A stretch of DNA of 64,000 nucleotides. Source: Pseudobutyrivibrio sp. YE44. GTDB taxonomy: Bacteria > Bacillota > Clostridia > Lachnospirales > Lachnospiraceae. Made by a program: the position numbers and the translations under genes. The notes beneath the pieces were generated by a model. The model made no database searches and was not told the origin of the DNA. It saw only the letters and a program-made list of their open reading frames with translations. Every line of letters begins with the position of its first letter. Positions within the stretch are counted from its first letter, which is position 1. Shown here piece by piece: positions 51,990-59,641 of the stretch. Location: assembly GCF_900104335.1 (NCBI RefSeq), contig NZ_FMXT01000012.1, positions 1 to 64,000 on the forward strand, written 5' to 3'.

Positions 51990-53552
51990 ATGAGTATTTT
52001 AAATGTTGAACATTTATCTCACGGATTTGGAGATAGAGCTATTTTTGAGGATGTATCCTTCAGACTTTTAAAGGGAGAGCACATTGGTCTTGTTGGTGCC
52101 AACGGTGAAGGTAAATCCACCTTCATGAACATCATCACTGGAAAGCTTCAGCCTGACGAGGGTAAGATTGAGTGGAGCAAAAAGGTGCGAGTTGGTTATT
52201 TGGACCAGCACACTGTCCTTGAAAAGGGAATGACCATCGGTTCGGTTTTACATAGTGCCTTCGATTTCCTTTACGAGATGGAACAGGAGATGAATGATAT
52301 CTATGCCAGCCTTGGAGAGGTCACTGACGATGATGAAATGAACAAGCGCATGGAAGAGGCAGGCACTATCGCAGATCTTTTGACTATGCATGATTTCTAT
52401 ATGATTGATGCCAAGGTAGAAGAGGTTGCAAGAGCTCTTGGTGTGTTGGAGCTTGGGCTTGATAGAGATGTTACAGAACTTTCTGGCGGTCAGCGTACAA
52501 AGGTGCTTATGGCAAAGCTTTTACTTGAAAAGCCAGACATTCTTCTTTTGGACGAGCCTACCAATTATTTGGATGTAGAGCATATCGAATGGTTGAAGAG
52601 ATACTTAAATGAATACGAGAATGCTTTTATCTTGATTTCTCATGATGTGCCATTCCTCAATTCAGTAATTAACCTGATTTATCATATGGACAACAAGCAG
52701 CTTAATCGCTACGTGGGTGACTATGACAAGTTCCAGGAGGTTTATGCTATGAAGCAAAGCCAGCTGGAAGCAGCCTACAACAGACAGCAAAAGGAGATTG
52801 CTGAGCTGAAGGATTTCGTTGCTAGAAACAAGGCTAATGTGGCTACAAGAAATATGGCCATGTCTCGCCAGAAGAAGCTGGATAAGATGGATGTGATTGA
52901 GCTTGCTGCCACAAAGCCAAAGCCAGAGTTTTATTTCAAGGAGGCACGCACACCTAGCCGTGTAATCTTTTCAACAAAGAATTTGGTAATTGGCTACGAC
53001 AAGAATGAGCCTCTTACAAAGCCTCTTAACCTTGAAATGCAGCGCAAGCAGAAGATTGCTCTTGTTGGTGCAAACGGTATTGGAAAGACCACTCTTCTCA
53101 AGAGTATTCTTGGTCTCATTCCACCACTTGAGGGAACTGTATATCAGGGAGAGTTTTTGGAGATTGGATATTTTGAGCAAGAGATGGATCAGCATATTTC
53201 CACCACCTGTATTGAGGAAATCTGGAACGAGTTTCCTTCCTATAATCAGAATGAGGTTCGTTCAGCTCTTGCAAAATGTGGTCTTACCACAAAGCATATC
53301 GAAAGTCTTTGCCGTGTACTTTCCGGAGGAGAGCAAGCCAAGGTCAGACTTTGCAAGCTTCTAAATCGCGAGACAAATCTTCTTCTTTTGGATGAGCCTA
53401 CAAACCACTTAGACGTGGAGGCTAAGGAGGAGCTTAAACGTGCCCTTAAGGAATACAATGGAAGCATCCTTATGGTTTGCCATGAGCCAGAGTTTTATGA
53501 GGGCCTTGCCACAGATGTGTGGGATTTTAGCGGCCATAGCTTAAAGATTTAG
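51990..53552 (+). CDS. ABC-F family ATPase
   Basis: This 520-aa cytosolic protein has two ABC domains and no membrane part. Walker A motifs are GANGEGKST (from residue 36) and GANGIGKTT (from about 360). Signatures are LSGGQRTK and LSGGEQAK, and Walker B motifs are LLLDEPTNYLD and LLLDEPTNHLD. The linker between the domains carries the helical P-site tRNA-interaction motif region. ABC-F proteins act on the ribosome in translation or antibiotic protection. The general form resembles YkpA/YbiT-type housekeeping members more than drug-resistance ones, which cannot be settled here. Confidence 0.93.
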   Translation: MSILNVEHLSHGFGDRAIFEDVSFRLLKGEHIGLVGANGEGKSTFMNIITGKLQPDEGKIEWSKKVRVGYLDQHTVLEKGMTIGSVLHSAFDFLYEMEQEMNDIYASLGEVTDDDEMNKRMEEAGTIADLLTMHDFYMIDAKVEEVARALGVLELGLDRDVTELSGGQRTKVLMAKLLLEKPDILLLDEPTNYLDVEHIEWLKRYLNEYENAFILISHDVPFLNSVINLIYHMDNKQLNRYVGDYDKFQEVYAMKQSQLEAAYNRQQKEIAELKDFVARNKANVATRNMAMSRQKKLDKMDVIELAATKPKPEFYFKEARTPSRVIFSTKNLVIGYDKNEPLTKPLNLEMQRKQKIALVGANGIGKTTLLKSILGLIPPLEGTVYQGEFLEIGYFEQEMDQHISTTCIEEIWNEFPSYNQNEVRSALAKCGLTTKHIESLCRVLSGGEQAKVRLCKLLNRETNLLLLDEPTNHLDVEAKEELKRALKEYNGSILMVCHEPEFYEGLATDVWDFSGHSLKI

Positions 53553-53575
53553 TTTAAATTAAATAGTATAAAGAT

Positions 53576-53607
53576 AAGCCTTTGCACTTTTGTGTGAAGG
53601 CTTTTTT
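53576..53607 (+). terminator. Rho-independent terminator after ABC-F gene
   Basis: The stem AAGCCTT/AAGGCTT with a partly paired 14-base loop and six T lies 24 bases after the stop. Confidence 0.85.
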
Positions 53608-53645
53608 GAAATAAAAAAATATGAGAAATTGTTAAATCACTATTT

Positions 53646-53711
53646 ACTTTAACTCGATAAAGCGTTAAAATACCATCTATAATGTCTTGTGTGGAAAGAC
53701 AAATGTCCGTG
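53646..53711 (+). promoter_or_regulatory. Conserved leader motif, copy B (candidate riboswitch)
   Basis: This 66-nt leader shares ACTTTAAC, TAAAGCGTTAAAATA, TGTCTTG and GACAAATGTCCGTG with 12719-12783, in the same order and spacing (one base longer). The helix TGTCTT/AAGACA is longer here than in copy A. Only 30 bases separate it from the sstT start, and TTTAGGGAGA, the ribosome binding site, follows. Translational control is therefore possible. Confidence 0.7.
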
Positions 53712-53741
53712 CAATGCAAATAATATTTTAGGGAGATTAGT

Positions 53742-54995
53742 ATGAAACTAGTTAAAGCGTACAATAGCGTAAGTCTAATTGTAAGAATTCTATGTGGTTT
53801 GGTTATAGGTGCTGTCCTTGGTGTAGCATTCAGTAACTTGAGTGTGGTTGCACTTTTAGGAAGCATTTTCGTTGGAGCCTTAAAGGCTGTTGCACCAGTG
53901 CTTGTATTTGTTCTTGTTATATCTTCTCTTGCACAGGGAAATGACAAGTTGGACAGAAGATTTGTGACAGTTATTGCTCTATATATGGCAAGTACACTTC
54001 TTGCTTCTGTAGTTGCAGTTGTAGGTAGCTTCTTATTCCCTCAGACACTTGTTCTTAGCCAGGCAGCTGAGTCAGATGTTGTTCCTACAGGTGTAGGAGA
54101 GGTTCTTTCAAATCTTCTTATAAACATGGTGGCAAACCCAGTTGGCGCTATCGTTGAAGGAAGATATATTGGTATTCTTTTCTGGGCAGTTGTTATGGGT
54201 CTTGCTGCAAAGAGAGTAGCTAGTGATTCAACAAAGAAGCTTCTTGAGGATCTCTCAAACATTGCTTCACTTGCCGTTAAGTGGATTATCAATCTTGCTC
54301 CATTTGGAATCATGGGCCTTGTTTATGAGAATGTTTCAACAAACGGACTTTCAATCTTTACAGATTATGGAAAGCTTCTTGCTCTCTTAGTTGGATGTAT
54401 GCTCACTGTAGCACTTGTGGTTGATCCACTTCTTGCAGCAATCATCCTTAGAAGAAATCCATATCCACTTGTATTCAGATGCCTGAAGGAATCTGGTTTG
54501 ACAGCCTTCTTCACAAGAAGCTCAGCAGCAAACATTCCTGTAAACATGGAGCTTTGCGAGAAGCTTGGTATGGATAAGGAAATGTACGCAGTATCTATTC
54601 CTCTTGGTGCAACCATCAATATGGATGGAGCTGCTATCACAATCGCTGTTATGTCACTTGCAGCGGCAAACACTGTTGGAATCCAGGTAAGCTTTGTGAC
54701 AGCTTTAATCCTTGCTTTCATCGCTACTCTTGGAGCTTGCGGAGCATCAGGTGTTGCTGGCGGTTCACTTCTTTTGATTCCTATGGCTTGCTCACTCTTC
54801 GGTGTAAACGCAGACGTAGCCATGCAGGTTGTAGCAGTTGGCTTCATCATCGGAGTTGTTCAGGATTCTGTGGAGACAGCACTTAACTCATCAGGTGATG
54901 TTATGTTTGCAGCCACAGCTGAGTACTCACAGTGGAAGCGCGCTGGAAAATCTCTTCCAACCTTCCTAGGCGGTACAACAAAAGTAGATATCTAA
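53742..54995 (+). CDS. sstT: Serine/threonine:Na+ symporter SstT
   Basis: This is a 417-aa member of the dicarboxylate/amino-acid:cation symporter family, close in length to E. coli SstT (about 414 aa). Signatures include FFTRSSAANIPVNMELCEKLG (the serine-rich re-entrant loop), LGATINMDGAAITIAVMSLAAANTVG and GACGASGVAGGSLLLIPMACSLFG. The organisation of eight helices and two hairpins is expected. It is a single-gene unit with its own leader motif and terminator. The Na+-coupled substrate class links it to the alanine symporter that has the same leader. Confidence 0.94.
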   Translation: MKLVKAYNSVSLIVRILCGLVIGAVLGVAFSNLSVVALLGSIFVGALKAVAPVLVFVLVISSLAQGNDKLDRRFVTVIALYMASTLLASVVAVVGSFLFPQTLVLSQAAESDVVPTGVGEVLSNLLINMVANPVGAIVEGRYIGILFWAVVMGLAAKRVASDSTKKLLEDLSNIASLAVKWIINLAPFGIMGLVYENVSTNGLSIFTDYGKLLALLVGCMLTVALVVDPLLAAIILRRNPYPLVFRCLKESGLTAFFTRSSAANIPVNMELCEKLGMDKEMYAVSIPLGATINMDGAAITIAVMSLAAANTVGIQVSFVTALILAFIATLGACGASGVAGGSLLLIPMACSLFGVNADVAMQVVAVGFIIGVVQDSVETALNSSGDVMFAATAEYSQWKRAGKSLPTFLGGTTKVDI

Positions 54996-55001
54996 AAAAT
55001 T

Positions 55002-55036
55002 CCCCCAACCAAGTTTAATTGGTTGGGGGTTGTTAT
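55002..55036 (+). terminator. Rho-independent terminator after sstT
   Basis: An 11-bp GC-rich stem (CCCCCAACCAA with TTGGTTGGGGG) has a 6-base loop and TTGTTATTT, 7 bases after the stop. Confidence 0.9.
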
Positions 55037-55124
55037 TTCTCTAGGACACAATTTCGTAAATATATGGTGCTAAAATGGAACCAATCATGGGGGAATATAT
55101 CATCAGTTAGTTTAGAGGTAAAGA

Positions 55125-56273
55125 ATGATAGAAGTACCTGGTTGGGTCATACTAAATTTTTTCACATCGTTTCTTTTGATTCTTCTTTTGATTTTTCAGA
55201 ACAAAACCTCAAGGTTGCAGTCTGGTAGAAAATACTCTGCAATTCTAGTTTGTACGCTCGTTTTACTCTTTTCAGAATCCATAGGTCGTATTGGCGAGTT
55301 ACACCCTGATAAATATCTTTTCCTTGCACAAATAGGCTATTACATGATTTTCCTTTTAGATCCGGTAGATATTCTATTCGCGGTGAGCTATGTAGATTGC
55401 TGGATGGCCAATAAAAATAGCAAGCCTCGCGATTATTTTAGGGCAGCTTTCCAGGCATTTGCCCTTATAAATATTATTCTTGTAACTGTATCTAATATTT
55501 TAAATCTGAGATGGTTTTATTACTTTGAAAATAATGTTTATTACCGCGGCGAGTTCTTTATGGTTCGTGCCATTATGGTAATGATATTTATAGTTCTGCT
55601 TCTTATTTACGCCGTGGTGTTTAGGAAGGATTTTATGAGTGAGTACAAGAATATGATTTTATTCTTACCAATATTTGCGTTGATTGGTGCTGTGCTCCAG
55701 GTTTTCCTGTCTAGTATAGATACAACTTACGGCGGAATTTCCTTGGGATGCTTAATTCTATTTTTCTTCTTCCAAAGCAATGACGTTAACGTTGACTATC
55801 TATCTGGCGTTCTAAATCGACGTGGCTTGGATATTAAAATGGAAGAAAAAATTAAAAATGCCCAGAATTTTGGAAAAGACTTTGCTGCTATCATGATGGA
55901 TATAGACAATTTTAAAACCATAAATGATACCTTTGGACATGAGGAAGGTGACAAGGCCATCAAAGCAGTTGCTGACATAATTGCATTTACTTTTGATGAT
56001 GCGGTAGCAATCGGACGATTTGGTGGTGATGAATTCTGTGTTATCACTGACAATGTATCACGAATAGAGATTGAGTTAATGATAGAACGAGTTCGAGAGC
56101 GAATAGCTAAGGTCCGACAAAAAAATGGCTGGGATGAAAATGTGGATGTAAGCTGCGGCTATGAAATCTACAACCACAACAGAAAAACCACCCTATCGGA
56201 ATTCACGGAACACATCGACTCACTAATGTACAACCAAAAACAAGAACACCACATGGTCCAAAAGGATGGGTAG
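55125..56273 (+). CDS. Membrane-bound diguanylate cyclase (GGDEF)
   Basis: This is a 382-aa enzyme predicted to make c-di-GMP from two GTP. Six or seven N-terminal helices (residues 1-215) act as a sensor. The GGDEF domain follows, with MMDIDNFKTINDTFGHEEGD and the intact active-site motif GGDEF at 300-304. The RxxD inhibitory site is absent, because FDDAVAIGR precedes the motif. The SD AGAGG is 6 bases before ATG. An HD-GYP phosphodiesterase lies 3.4 kb downstream. Confidence 0.94.
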   Translation: MIEVPGWVILNFFTSFLLILLLIFQNKTSRLQSGRKYSAILVCTLVLLFSESIGRIGELHPDKYLFLAQIGYYMIFLLDPVDILFAVSYVDCWMANKNSKPRDYFRAAFQAFALINIILVTVSNILNLRWFYYFENNVYYRGEFFMVRAIMVMIFIVLLLIYAVVFRKDFMSEYKNMILFLPIFALIGAVLQVFLSSIDTTYGGISLGCLILFFFFQSNDVNVDYLSGVLNRRGLDIKMEEKIKNAQNFGKDFAAIMMDIDNFKTINDTFGHEEGDKAIKAVADIIAFTFDDAVAIGRFGGDEFCVITDNVSRIEIELMIERVRERIAKVRQKNGWDENVDVSCGYEIYNHNRKTTLSEFTEHIDSLMYNQKQEHHMVQKDG

Positions 56274-56358
56274 CTTCAGCTACCCAACTTTTGTGACCGG
56301 GAGATGACCCAAAAGGATGGACAGCTTTAGTTGTTCATCTTTTGCGGTCGAGGGTATC
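56260..56358. repeat. Duplicated 51-bp terminator unit
   Basis: Two adjacent copies (56260-56310 and 56311 to about 56358) share AAAAGGATGG, a hairpin, CTTTTG and a G-rich tail. The first hairpin GGGTAGC/GCTACCC followed by AACTTTTG overlaps the last codons of the cyclase gene. The second, diverged copy runs into the 5' edge of a gene remnant. Confidence 0.75.
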
Positions 56359-56546
56359 TAAAAAACACTAGAGCATGTAACTCTGGAAACAAGCTGGCTA
56401 ATTATCTTAATGCCCTATGTGAATCATCTGCACATCATCATAATCATGTTGGAGAAGTTCTTCCTGTAGCGTTGAACACATTAAAAGATTCTCTTAAAAA
56501 TGTGGATGAAATTGTAGCAGAAAATATTCAAGTGAAGGAAGTGTAA
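56331..56546 (+). pseudogene. Remnant of a small LXG-associated helical protein
   Basis: An open frame of 71 codons lacks an ATG and a ribosome binding site and begins inside the duplicated terminator. Only its last 55 residues look like protein (NKLANYLNALCESSAHHHNH, then LKDSLKNVDEIVAENIQV). They resemble the C-terminal helix of the small WXG-like partners that precede LXG toxin genes. It ends 2 bases before the broken LXG gene. I infer that its 5' part was deleted. Confidence 0.5.
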
Positions 56547-56548
56547 CT

Positions 56549-57310
56549 ATGGGAAGATAAATATTTTAGCACCGAGGAAATGAATAGTGTTATAACAGAT
56601 ATAGAAAGCTGCTTTAAAAACTATAAATCCCAGGCTGATGTTGTGCTTTTAAAATTTGATAATTTCGTAAACAATGATAGTTTCCAAGGTGATGAAGCTG
56701 ACGCGTCAAAAGAATTTGTAAATACTGTAGAGAAAGGATTTATCAATTCGCAGCTAGAAATGCAGAAAAAGTTACTTGAAATGTATAGGCATGCTGTAAC
56801 TTCTTTTGCAGAAAAGGTAGATTCAGCGCCTAATGCTAGAATTGATTTAGAACATCTAAATGAAGCAGAAGCTGAATTGAGGTCTATCTATCGAGAACTT
56901 GTGTCATATTCTGATTTCTTTGAGTCTGTAGTTGATGATTTGAACAGAAATCATGGTAATGTGTACAACTTTTCAAGACCATATTCAAAACCATATTCAA
57001 AACCTGCCAAGGAAGCACTATCACATCTTTGCGGAGGTGATGATTTAGATGCTGGATTCATTCATAGTGTTAAGCAAGCTTTTATAAAATATGACATGGA
57101 AGAATCTGCTTACATTGATAGTATGAAGTTGATCAATGTAGCGAGATATATTTAGTTGATGGAAATTTATTCTATACGGATGAAGATTATGGAAGAATAC
57201 ACAATGAATCATCTAGTGCTAAGCAATATGAATCTTCTAGTTTAATAGTATATAATCACGATAAGAAAAGTTGGTATAACAATTCCTCGAGTGTAGTAAT
57301 TAAGGAGTAA
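56549..57310 (+). pseudogene. Frameshifted LXG-domain (type VII secretion) gene
   Basis: The main open part, 56580-57155 (191 aa), is helical and resembles LXG N-terminal domains: FQGDEADASKEFVNTVEKGF and LEMQKKLLEMYRHAVTSFAEKV. The expected start is ATG 56549, with AAGGAAG upstream, but it is out of frame with the YFSTEEMNSVITDIES reading that continues the domain. After the stop at 57155 the next frame continues as coding sequence (IYLVDGNLFYTDEDYGRIHN ... SVVIKE) to 57310. Two indels therefore break the gene. No toxin domain is present. Confidence 0.6.
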
Positions 57311-57322
57311 AACATAAATACA

Positions 57323-58090
57323 ATGAAATCTAAGATACTAGTGATGGCAGCTTTGACGATGCTTTTGATAAATGGCTGTTCCAGTAATATCTATCAGGCT
57401 GAGGAACCTGAAATATCTGAGGCGGACGAAACGGATAATCAAGCTGAGAATATGACTAAATCTGTAGATGATGTTAACCCAAATACAGATTTTTTGATAT
57501 TAGATGCTGTTTATTGTGATAATGTATCAACTACTGAGGACAAATTTGCTCCTTTTTTTGATATCGCATACGGTAAAACAGGGGAAGTTACGTCATTTGC
57601 AGACGGCTATAATACTTCTTCCTTCGAAGGGGAAATTACAATAAAAAGAAAAACTGAGGAATCTTCTCACGTAAAATATATCTTTTATGAAAATAATAAA
57701 ATGACATTCCAAACGCAAAATAGAAATGATATGGCTTGGAATGGTGCTGAATATATCCAATTCAAGGATATAAATGGTGATGGATGCGAAGAAATCTTAA
57801 TTGCTTATTATACCCGTGGCACTCGTATATATTCGCTGATTGAGTTCTATATATTTGAAAAAGAAAATGATAAATGGAAAATAATGCTGAACTATGACGT
57901 TAATGATGAGACAAATGTGAGCAAGATGCTGAAGGATAGTGGGTATTCATCGGAAAAACTAGTAGATGTTAGATTGGAGGAAAATTACATTGAAGTGTCT
58001 GTTCTTGATGGTGATGAGTTTATAGATGGTATATATTATCCTCGTGGGTATCAACTGAAAATCACTGATAATACCCAGGTTATGGATTGA
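57323..58090 (+). CDS. Lipoprotein with FG-GAP/VCBS-like segment
   Basis: This is a 255-aa exported protein with lipoprotein signal MKSKILVMAALTMLLINGCSS (lipobox INGC, Cys19). An acidic linker to about residue 50 follows. The C-terminal half contains FKDINGDGCEEILIAYYTRG, the calcium-binding-like loop of FG-GAP/VCBS repeats. Placement directly behind the broken LXG gene suggests an associated or immunity-type protein, but this is only context. The SD is weak and distant (AAGGAG about 15 bases upstream). Confidence 0.72.
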   Translation: MKSKILVMAALTMLLINGCSSNIYQAEEPEISEADETDNQAENMTKSVDDVNPNTDFLILDAVYCDNVSTTEDKFAPFFDIAYGKTGEVTSFADGYNTSSFEGEITIKRKTEESSHVKYIFYENNKMTFQTQNRNDMAWNGAEYIQFKDINGDGCEEILIAYYTRGTRIYSLIEFYIFEKENDKWKIMLNYDVNDETNVSKMLKDSGYSSEKLVDVRLEENYIEVSVLDGDEFIDGIYYPRGYQLKITDNTQVMD

Positions 58091-58101
58091 GAAGGTGACT
58101 A

Positions 58102-58434
58102 ATGATGAATGAGAAAAATAAAATACCGTCAAATATAGATATATATGATGCAAAAGTACTAGACTTTAGCTGCCATTTTTTTGGAGATGAAGTGAATGTA
58201 TATATAGAAATATCGGAACAAGAAATATGTAAACTTTCCTTTATTATGTGTACATTTGTAAAATATGAAACGGATGCCTCTTGGGGAAGAAGTGATTCAT
58301 TCAAATATGTTAAAGATATGAATCTACGCCAGTTGGGGTATTTTTGTGAAAGATTATGGGTTGAGCCAAGTAATGATGATATAGAGTTATTTTGGCACAC
58401 TAAAGAACTTCGAACATCACAGGTATCAAAGTAA
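58102..58434 (+). CDS. Small cytoplasmic protein, possible immunity protein
   Basis: This is a 110-aa soluble alpha/beta protein with an acidic, aromatic composition (YDAKVLDFSCHFFGDEVNVYIE; MNLRQLGYFCERLWVEPSNDD). It has no known motif. Size, composition and position after an LXG remnant and lipoprotein fit an immunity protein, without direct support. GAAGGTG is 6 bases before the ATG; a second ATG follows immediately. Confidence 0.58.
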   Translation: MMNEKNKIPSNIDIYDAKVLDFSCHFFGDEVNVYIEISEQEICKLSFIMCTFVKYETDASWGRSDSFKYVKDMNLRQLGYFCERLWVEPSNDDIELFWHTKELRTSQVSK

Positions 58435-58460
58435 TCCTTAACAAATGAATAATTTTATTA

Positions 58461-58489
58461 TTGTACGTCATTTTAGTGTAGTATATAAT
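58461..58489 (+). promoter_or_regulatory. Sigma-A promoter of the XRE regulator
   Basis: TTGTAC (58461-58466), a 17-base spacer and a perfect TATAAT (58484-58489) form a good vegetative promoter, giving a start near 58496 and a leader of about 36 bases. Confidence 0.8.
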
Positions 58490-58504
58490 AATTGCATAGA
58501 CAAT

Positions 58505-58516
58505 TCGTAAATACGA
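58505..58516. promoter_or_regulatory. Palindromic operator candidate
   Basis: TCGTAAATACGA is a dyad of 5-base arms centred about 20 bases downstream of the -10 box, between promoter and gene. It is a plausible autoregulatory site for the XRE protein. Confidence 0.5.
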
Positions 58517-58531
58517 TGACGGGGGTAGCGT

Positions 58532-58876
58532 ATGATAATCAGTGAGAGGGTATTTAAAATTATGGAGGCTAAGGGGATGACACAGTTGGAGTTCTCCTCT
58601 GGCACAGGCATTGCGCAAAGTACAATCAGCGATTGGAAGAGAAAGAAAACAAATCCATCTGCTGAAAAAATTATGACCATCTGCGATGTTTTGGATGTTT
58701 CACCATTCGAACTTTTGCAGGACACTATTCCATCTAAGGGGGCTGGCGAAGTGGACTTTATCATTGCCAGCGAAGGCACCGCTGAATATGAGGTGGTGAA
58801 GAAGATGGAAAAGCTCAACAAAAAAACAAAGGATGAGCTCACAGGCTACGTAAAGAATCTTAAAAACAAGAAATAG
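58532..58876 (+). CDS. XRE-family transcriptional regulator
   Basis: This is a 114-aa DNA-binding protein. The helix-turn-helix lies at residues about 5-60 (IMEAKGMTQLEFSSGTGIAQSTISDWKRKK, then PSAEKIMTICDVLDVSPFELL). The C-terminal 45 residues are helical (EVVKKMEKLNKKTKDELTGYV) and probably dimerise. ATG 58532 follows GGGGG at 58521-58525. It has its own promoter, a dyad in the leader and a strong terminator, so it is monocistronic. Targets are unknown. Confidence 0.9.
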   Translation: MIISERVFKIMEAKGMTQLEFSSGTGIAQSTISDWKRKKTNPSAEKIMTICDVLDVSPFELLQDTIPSKGAGEVDFIIASEGTAEYEVVKKMEKLNKKTKDELTGYVKNLKNKK

Positions 58877-58884
58877 CTATCAAT

Positions 58885-58916
58885 ACTCACTGGCGAAGCA
58901 GCCAGTGAGTTTTTTT
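58885..58916 (+). terminator. Rho-independent terminator after XRE gene
   Basis: A perfect 10-bp stem (ACTCACTGGC with GCCAGTGAGT) has a 6-base loop and six to seven T, 8 bases after the stop. Confidence 0.92.
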
Positions 58917-58932
58917 ATGCCATTCAAACTAT

Positions 58933-59543
58933 ATTACTATTCACAGGCTTTATCAATAATTCTAACTGAGAACCCTCCTACTATGTGGGTATAGCTTCAA
59001 TCACAAAATAATGATTCTCTAAATGCGGCATGTAGCTTTTTTTATTGTGAGTGTTCTTTCAATTCTTTGCGCTTTGAAGCTACTGTTTGTATTGCTCAGA
59101 CACACACTATTTTTAGTAAGGCTTCCCCTCAGGGTATATAACTATCAGTTGCTGGAATTTGGAGTGCGCTTAGTAAAATAAAAAGCAGGTTTTGAATGTA
59201 TAGGCAGCAGCCGCTAGGATGGCGGCTGCAGTGGTCACTTGAGACACGATGTTGAATGTGCCACGGTGACTATACATACAAAACCTGCTTTTTTAATTTT
59301 ACTTAGCAAACGGAGTATGGAAGCAACTGATAGTTATATACCCTGAGGGGGAGCATTAAGTAAACTTACAAGTGTCTGAGCTATACACACAGTAGCTTCA
59401 AAGTGCAAAACCAATGAAAGTACACTCACTTAAAGCTACATTAGCAGCATTAAGAGAATCTATTATTTTGCTCTAATTCCCCTATACCCACATAGTAGGA
59501 GGGTTCTCAGCTTAATAATACTTTATAGCCTGTGAATAGCAAT
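58933..59543. ncRNA. Giant palindromic structured element, copy 2 (611 nt)
   Basis: The two halves pair along almost their whole length. From outside in: CTATTCACAGGCT/AGCCTGTGAATAG, GAGAACCCTCCTACTATGTG/CACATAGTAGGAGGGTTCTC, CAAAATAAT with GATTCTC, GTGAGTGT/ACACTCAC, TTTGAAGCTACTGT/ACAGTAGCTTCAAA, CTCAGACAC/GTGTCTGAG, CCCCTCAGGGTATATAACTA with its complement, and AAAAGCAGGTTTTG/CAAAACCTGCTTTT. The cap is ATGTATAG (59196) with CTATACAT (59270), closing a three-way junction with hairpins GCAGCCGC/GCGGCTGC and GTGG/CCAC. It is homologous to copy 1. No coding frame is credible in the 765-base gap. Confidence 0.65.
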
Positions 59544-59641
59544 AATCAGTCACAACTAAGTCACAGTTATATCACATTGTGGAAAATCCTTGATGGTATA
59601 CTATATTTTGGTACAACTCTAGCTTTGCAGGAGGATGAACA

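Noticed and set aside
58933-59543. Retron msr-msd or viroid-like (obelisk-type) origin of the rod
   Set aside because: No reverse transcriptase lies within reach, and obelisk-like agents are not known as chromosomal DNA; the rod shape alone is insufficient.
58933-59543. MITE with target-site duplication
   Set aside because: I found no clear terminal direct repeat around either copy, and apex covariation fits a structured RNA better; a MITE is not fully excluded.
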